From Priestia megaterium NBRC 15308 = ATCC 14581 (GTDB lineage Bacteria > Bacillota > Bacilli > Bacillales > Bacillaceae_H): DNA of 64,000 nucleotides. The position numbers and the translations under genes were made by a program. The notes beneath the pieces were generated by a model. The model was given only the letters and a program-made list of their open reading frames with translations. It ran no database searches and had not been told where the DNA came from. The DNA lies in contig NZ_CP009920.1 in the NCBI RefSeq assembly GCF_000832985.1, forward strand, positions 4,086,501-4,150,500. Direction: 5' to 3'. Shown one piece after another: positions 60,691 through 64,000 of the stretch. The stretch's first letter is position 1; each line of letters opens with the position of its first letter.

Positions 60691-61067
60691 AGCAGCATTA
60701 TGCCAGTGAGTCGGTAAAATGGCATTATTTGTATGAAGACCCTGTTTTACCAGTGCTTGAGTTCGAAGAAAGTTACATAGTGCTAGAAGGATTTGAGCAC
60801 TATGTTAAGGAATTAATACATAGCGAGTTGGAGTCTCCGCACCTTGTTGTTAAAAAGTTAATACAGAAGTGGAGAGACAGCGGTGTATGGGAAAAGTTAA
60901 TAGTGATTGGAACTGAAGTCGGCAAAGGGATTGTTCCTTTAGATCCAACAGAGCGGCAGTGGAGAGATGAATGCGGGTATGCGTATCAGCATTTAGCGGC
61001 ACATGCCCGGAAAGTAGATCACATTTGGTACGGAATTGCTAATCGATTGAAGGAGGAAATACAATGA
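60642..61067 (+). CDS. CobU paralogue with degenerate P-loop
   Basis: 141 residues. The start HFVFGGAFTGKRKWV aligns with the CobU P-loop GGVRSGKS, but Ser/Thr after GK is replaced by Arg. The C-terminal VGKGIVPLDPTERQWRDEC and AHARKVDHIWYGIANRLK match the CobU end. The middle part with the GMP-histidine region and the kinase B motif is shortened or changed. It is likely a non-catalytic or specialised partner of CobU. The open frame to 60567 is not needed: AAGGAGAG fixes ATG 60642. Confidence 0.78.
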   Translation: MHFVFGGAFTGKRKWVKQHYASESVKWHYLYEDPVLPVLEFEESYIVLEGFEHYVKELIHSELESPHLVVKKLIQKWRDSGVWEKLIVIGTEVGKGIVPLDPTERQWRDECGYAYQHLAAHARKVDHIWYGIANRLKEEIQ

Positions 61068-61633
61068 ACATTTACACAAAAACAGGGGACAAAGGGCAGA
61101 CAAGCTTAATTGGAGGACGAGTAAATAAAGATGATATTCGAGTGGAAGCATACGGTACGATTGATGAGCTAAATGGCTTTGTAGGTCAAGCGATTTATCA
61201 GCTGGATGAAACAACATTAAAAGATGTAAAAGAAGAGCTAATTACGATTCAACATGAGCTATTTGACTGTGGAAGTGATTTAGCATTTGCAAAAGATGAT
61301 CATCCGTACAAAGTAACAAACGACATGATATCAGTACTTGAAAAGCGCATTGATGTCTATATGTCAGAAGCGCCGGCCATTGAGCGTTTTATTTTACCTG
61401 GAGGCACACCTGCAGCGACAACGCTTCACATTTGCCGGACGATTACACGCCGCGCAGAACGGCTTGTTGTTGGCGTGCAGCGTGAGTATAAAATTAATGC
61501 GGCGGTGCTTCAGTATTTAAATCGTTTATCCGATTACTTCTTTGCTGCGGCTCGAATCGCTAACGCGCGAGAAAATGTACAAGATGTAGAGTATATTCGC
61601 AGTGCCAAAGTATTCAAACAGCCTAAAAAATAA
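61064..61633 (+). CDS. Cob(I)alamin adenosyltransferase, PduO type
   Basis: 189 residues, helical PduO fold. The N-terminal TKTGDKGQTSLIGG binds ATP. EAYGTIDELNGFVG and RAERLVVGV, then LNRLSDYFFAAARIAN complete the site. It transfers the adenosyl group to reduced cobalamin and cobinamide. It resembles B. subtilis YvqK, which also stands with btuF-type genes. It overlaps the preceding gene by 4 bases and closes the operon. Confidence 0.93.
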   Translation: MNIYTKTGDKGQTSLIGGRVNKDDIRVEAYGTIDELNGFVGQAIYQLDETTLKDVKEELITIQHELFDCGSDLAFAKDDHPYKVTNDMISVLEKRIDVYMSEAPAIERFILPGGTPAATTLHICRTITRRAERLVVGVQREYKINAAVLQYLNRLSDYFFAAARIANARENVQDVEYIRSAKVFKQPKK

Positions 61634-61638
61634 GGTAT

Positions 61639-61672
61639 AAAAAACGGTCGAGCTAAAAGCGATCGTTTTTTT
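61639..61672 (+). terminator. Terminator of the cobalamin operon
   Basis: AAAACG-G-TCG and CGA-T-CGTTTT form a stem around AGCTAAAAG, followed by TTT. Confidence 0.82.
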
Positions 61673-61767
61673 ATGAGCTATTTCGATAGGCAAAATAAAA
61701 CTATAAAAAAGAGGTAAATGCATCTATAATGATAAGAGACAGAGAGATAAAGAAAAGAGGTTGAGAA

Positions 61768-62694
61768 ATGAATCAAGATTCTAAGCGAGCAGGTATTGTT
61801 TATACAGCCAGCGCTTACGTTATGTGGGGGCTTTTTCCGCTTTACTGGAAGCTTCTTGGCGAGGTGAATGCGAATGAAATACTCGCTCACCGTGTCATAT
61901 GGTCATTTGTTTTTATGCTTTTACTTTTGCTTGTGACAAAGCAAATGAGTGCTTTAAAGAAGACGCTTGGTTTATTATTTCGTAATACGAAACAAGCGGT
62001 CATTTTATTTGTGGCTTCAGTGCTGATCAGCATCAACTGGTTCGTTTACATTTGGGCGGTTAACCATAATCATATTATTGAAACAAGTTTAGGTTACTAC
62101 ATCAACCCGCTCGTTAGTATTTTACTTGGTATAGTCGTTTTAAAAGAGAAGCTTAATTTTTGGCAGGGTGCTTCTGTTGGATTAGCTGCTATAGGTGTTA
62201 TCGTTATGACAGTTACATACGGGCATATCCCATGGGTATCATTAAGCTTAGCGTTTAGCTTTGGTTTGTACGGACTTGTAAAAAAGACTATTCAATTAGA
62301 AGCAAAAGTAGGATTAACGATTGAAACGATGATGGTTGCACCTATTGCGGTTATTTATTTTATTTTTCTTTTAGTGAAAGGATCTTCAAGTTTTTCTCTT
62401 CAGTCGCTTGATCTGAGTGCTCTTTTAATTGGAGGCGGTGTTGCTACAGCTATGCCACTACTATATTTCGCTAAGGGGGCCCCTCTTATTCCGCTATCGA
62501 TGGTCGGTTTTTTACAGTACATTGCTCCTACCATGACGCTTTTATTAGGGGTATTCGTGTATCATGAACCGTTTTCTAGCGTAGAGATGATTGCCTTTTT
62601 GTTCATTTGGAGCGGATCGGTTATGTTCATTTTATCTAAAACGAAGTTCATGAGTTCTCATCAGCCGAAATTCTTTAAAGGGCGCTCAGCTTAA
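61768..62694 (+). CDS. rarD: RarD/EamA-family membrane transporter
   Basis: 308 residues with ten predicted helices, two EamA halves. YVMWGLFPLYWKLLGEVNANEI is typical of RarD, as are INWFVYIWAVNHNHIIETSL and FLQYIAPTMTLLLGVFVYHEP. Substrates of RarD proteins are not established. AGAGGTTGAG precedes the ATG. Single-gene unit. Confidence 0.87.
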   Translation: MNQDSKRAGIVYTASAYVMWGLFPLYWKLLGEVNANEILAHRVIWSFVFMLLLLLVTKQMSALKKTLGLLFRNTKQAVILFVASVLISINWFVYIWAVNHNHIIETSLGYYINPLVSILLGIVVLKEKLNFWQGASVGLAAIGVIVMTVTYGHIPWVSLSLAFSFGLYGLVKKTIQLEAKVGLTIETMMVAPIAVIYFIFLLVKGSSSFSLQSLDLSALLIGGGVATAMPLLYFAKGAPLIPLSMVGFLQYIAPTMTLLLGVFVYHEPFSSVEMIAFLFIWSGSVMFILSKTKFMSSHQPKFFKGRSA

Positions 62695-62697
62695 CGG

Positions 62698-62735
62698 ACA
62701 AAAAAGCGGATATCTTTAGATATGCGCTTTTTTGT
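62698..62735 (+). terminator. Intrinsic terminator of rarD
   Basis: ACAAAAAAGCG and CGCTTTTTTGT frame an inner TATC/GATA stem. Confidence 0.85.
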
Positions 62736-62785
62736 TTGCCGTAAAGAAATAAAAACGGAGACGGGAAAGTCACCGTATGTATACT

Positions 62786-63112
62786 TTATAGCTTCCGCTT
62801 GAAATGAGCGTTCAACTGACCTTGAAGCATTTGGTTTTTTACTTCTTTCATTTTTCTCGCTTCATCTTTTTTGGCCAATTCTGTGCGTATTTCACTCGTT
62901 TGAACTCCTTCTTCTATGCGATCGGCAATATCCATTAATCGTTCGACGTCTGAAAACGAATATTTCCGGATACCCGTATTGGTTCGGTCCGGAAAGAGCA
63001 GGCTTCTTTTCTCGTAGTAGCGAATTTGTCTTTCTGATAAACCGGTTAATTCTTTTACAATCCCAATAGACATGACTTTTTTATCTCGATATGACGCTTC
63101 ATTCGTAGACAA
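62786..63112 (-). CDS. tnrA: Nitrogen regulator TnrA (MerR family)
   Basis: 108 residues. The MerR-type helix-turn-helix [20 protein letters not shown] and [20 protein letters not shown] is followed by a short C-terminal region ending [11 protein letters not shown], the glutamine-synthetase-binding tail seen in B. subtilis TnrA. Length, N-terminal YRDKKV and tail favour TnrA over GlnR. It regulates nitrogen genes under ammonium limitation. The start is TTG 63112 after GGGGTGA. Two perfect TGTNA-N7-TNACA boxes lie upstream, one about 49 bases before the expected transcription start. Confidence 0.92.
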
Positions 63113-63148
63113 TCTCCCTCACCCCTGAGTACGTAGTAGTATGTTATT

Positions 63149-63154
63149 ATTATA
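63149..63154 (-). promoter_or_regulatory. tnrA promoter -10 element
   Basis: TATAAT on the minus strand. The -35 is poor, as expected for a promoter activated by TnrA from a site centred near -49. Confidence 0.55.
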
Positions 63155-63182
63155 AAGGAAAAAAATACAAAAAATTATAACA

Positions 63183-63199
63183 TGTAATATATTCTAACA
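63183..63199. promoter_or_regulatory. TnrA/GlnR box 1
   Basis: TGTAATATATTCTAACA matches TGTNA-N7-TNACA at every defined base. Its centre is about 49 bases upstream of the expected tnrA transcription start, the position used for TnrA activation. Confidence 0.8.
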
Positions 63200-63226
63200 T
63201 ATATATGTTATATTATTGAATTATTA

Positions 63227-63243
63227 TGTGAGAAAAAGTGACA
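63227..63243. promoter_or_regulatory. TnrA/GlnR box 2
   Basis: TGTGAGAAAAAGTGACA also matches TGTNA-N7-TNACA exactly. It lies between tnrA and the divergent small gene and may serve either. Confidence 0.75.
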
Positions 63244-63409
63244 TAAATAATGAAATAGGGAAAAGAGTCCTATAAACTAATGATTAACTCGATCCCAAGT
63301 GGTTAACCATACAGGATAAAGCCTTGTGGTTAATCACTTGCTTTCAAAATGATGAATAGAAAATAAATGTGAGAATATACATAAATTCTAAAAGGAAAGG
63401 GCGTTTTAA

Positions 63410-63568
63410 ATGGCTGTGCAACAATTGAAAAAAGAAGAGATTATTGAGCTGGCAAAAGAAATTATTGAACTTGATTTGAAAAGAGATGAAAAATTTGAAG
63501 AGTTGACAGAGTTAGCCGGAAATCGTGCATATGAAATTTTGCGCAGAGTACAAAATGCCTGTTTATAA
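63410..63568 (+). CDS. 52-aa helical small protein
   Basis: A 53-codon ORF with GGAAAGGG upstream. The sequence is charged and helical (KKEEIIELAKEIIELDLKRD, then NRAYEILRRVQ), without membrane segment. Unknown function. Its 5' region contains an inverted repeat GTGGTTAACCA/TGGTTAATCAC (63299-63337) and the shared TnrA boxes, so nitrogen control is possible. An own terminator follows. Confidence 0.65.
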   Translation: MAVQQLKKEEIIELAKEIIELDLKRDEKFEELTELAGNRAYEILRRVQNACL

Positions 63569-63575
63569 GTAATAA

Positions 63576-63602
63576 AAAAATCCCGCTCTAGGCGGGATTT
63601 TT
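63576..63602. terminator. Terminator of the 52-aa gene
   Basis: AAAAATCCCGC and GCGGGATTTTT pair perfectly. The minus-strand GTPase gene ends inside it, so it probably acts on both strands. Confidence 0.85.
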
Positions 63603-64000
63603 AATTGGACTGCTGTTCAAGATTAAATAATTCTTGTTTCATCTTAGTGTGGTCGAGGTTTTCCCCTATAAAGACAAGAGTGGTGGGCAGCTTCATCATT
63701 TCTTTCATATATAGAGGCATGCCGTATGAATATTGAAACGAATACGTATCATCCGAATGAGTAAAGCGCATATAGCCTTTAATACGATAGATGGTATCTG
63801 GCATTTGGCGCAGCCAATTTTCAAATAATTCAAGATCCACGTTTTTTGTAAACTCATATACAAATGTTTTCAAATGAAGATGATCTTCAACATGAGCCTT
63901 ATGGTGCGGCTGTTTTTGAGACAGCTGAGCTCTTTGAATCAGGTCAAGCTTCACGCGGGAAAATGTCGTTAATAATGTTATTGCACGAGCGTTAATTGAT
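63601..64000 (-). CDS. CobW/P47K-family GTP-binding protein, C-terminal part
   Basis: The frame stays open to the end of the window (INARAITLLTTFSRVKLDL precedes the GTG at 63954), so the gene starts beyond 64000. The visible part is the CobW C-terminal domain (VYEFTKNVDLELFENWLRQM, then IYRIKGYMRF). The GTPase domain with its P-loop is outside the window. Family members are zinc or other metal chaperones (YciC/ZigA type). A Zur site, if present, would be outside. Confidence 0.87.
   Translation of the reverse strand, partial: SINARAITLLTTFSRVKLDLIQRAQLSQKQPHHKAHVEDHLHLKTFVYEFTKNVDLELFENWLRQMPDTIYRIKGYMRFTHSDDTYSFQYSYGMPLYMKEMMKLPTTLVFIGENLDHTKMKQELFNLEQQSN

Noticed and set aside
1-64000. CRISPR arrays, tRNA/rRNA genes, insertion sequences, prophage
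   Set aside because: No regularly spaced repeats, no cloverleaf or rRNA sequences, and no transposase, integrase or phage structural genes. The M15 peptidase alone does not show a prophage.

Overview
The window looks like chromosomal DNA of a low-GC, spore-forming Bacillaceae, most likely Priestia (Bacillus) megaterium or a close relative. This rests on B. subtilis-like proteins and partial synteny (metA, bsaA, ypgQ, ypgR, brxA/yphP, ypiP, ypjP), sporulation-type (sigma-K) promoter matches, strong GGAGG ribosome sites and many intrinsic terminators. The species name is an inference. I saw no rRNA, tRNA, CRISPR array, transposase, integrase or replication origin.

Layout. 0-6 kb: the end of a two-component sensor and its regulator, then a copper module (csoR, copZ, copA, a 24-aa membrane peptide), a secreted unknown protein and a YdhK-type lipoprotein. 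6-15 kb: an MFS carrier, ferredoxin, a secreted peptidoglycan-binding protein, a YibE/YibF pair, an unusual minus-strand pair (TIR-like protein plus a duplicated-module protein) and arsR-arsB. 15-27 kb: topB, thioesterase and NUDIX genes sharing one perfect palindrome, a DUF421 membrane protein, a secreted esterase, an AEC carrier, zwf, and a GntR regulator divergent from a tartrate/malate dehydrogenase with a palindromic site between them. 27-31 kb: an HxlR regulator divergent from ribA-ribD with operator-like palindromes. 30.5-31.8 kb: a PlcR-like TPR regulator followed by a 39-aa exported peptide, a probable quorum-sensing pair. 31.8-40 kb: small proteins, a structured RNA leader before a Mor-like regulator, an EF-G-binding (FusB-like) protein, a sulfurtransferase, a HAD phosphatase, a cell-wall peptidase and a polysaccharide deacetylase.

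40.2-42.3 kb holds five related genes with a GerPA/GerPF-like core motif, one with a GerPC-like coiled coil, preceded by good matches to sigma-K promoters. I read it as a spore-coat/germination cluster. 42.5-54.6 kb is conserved housekeeping: metA, fhs, bsaA, ypgQ, an ABC-F ATPase, ypgR, a deacetylase, brxA, ypiP, ypjP and a thioredoxin-like gene. 54.7-61.6 kb is a cobalamin riboswitch followed by btuF, cbiZ, cbiB, cobD, cobU, cobS, cobC, a degenerate cobU paralogue and a PduO-type adenosyltransferase. Together these capture corrinoids, remodel them by side-chain removal and complete the nucleotide loop. The window ends with rarD, tnrA (two perfect GlnR/TnrA boxes), a 52-aa protein and the C-terminal part of a CobW-family GTPase.

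A dispersed repeat family (seven copies near 5.8, 19.4, 23.9, 26.0, 30.2, 39.6 and 45.4 kb) starts within about 20 bases after a plus-strand stop codon every time, always in the same orientation, and supplies that gene's terminator hairpin.
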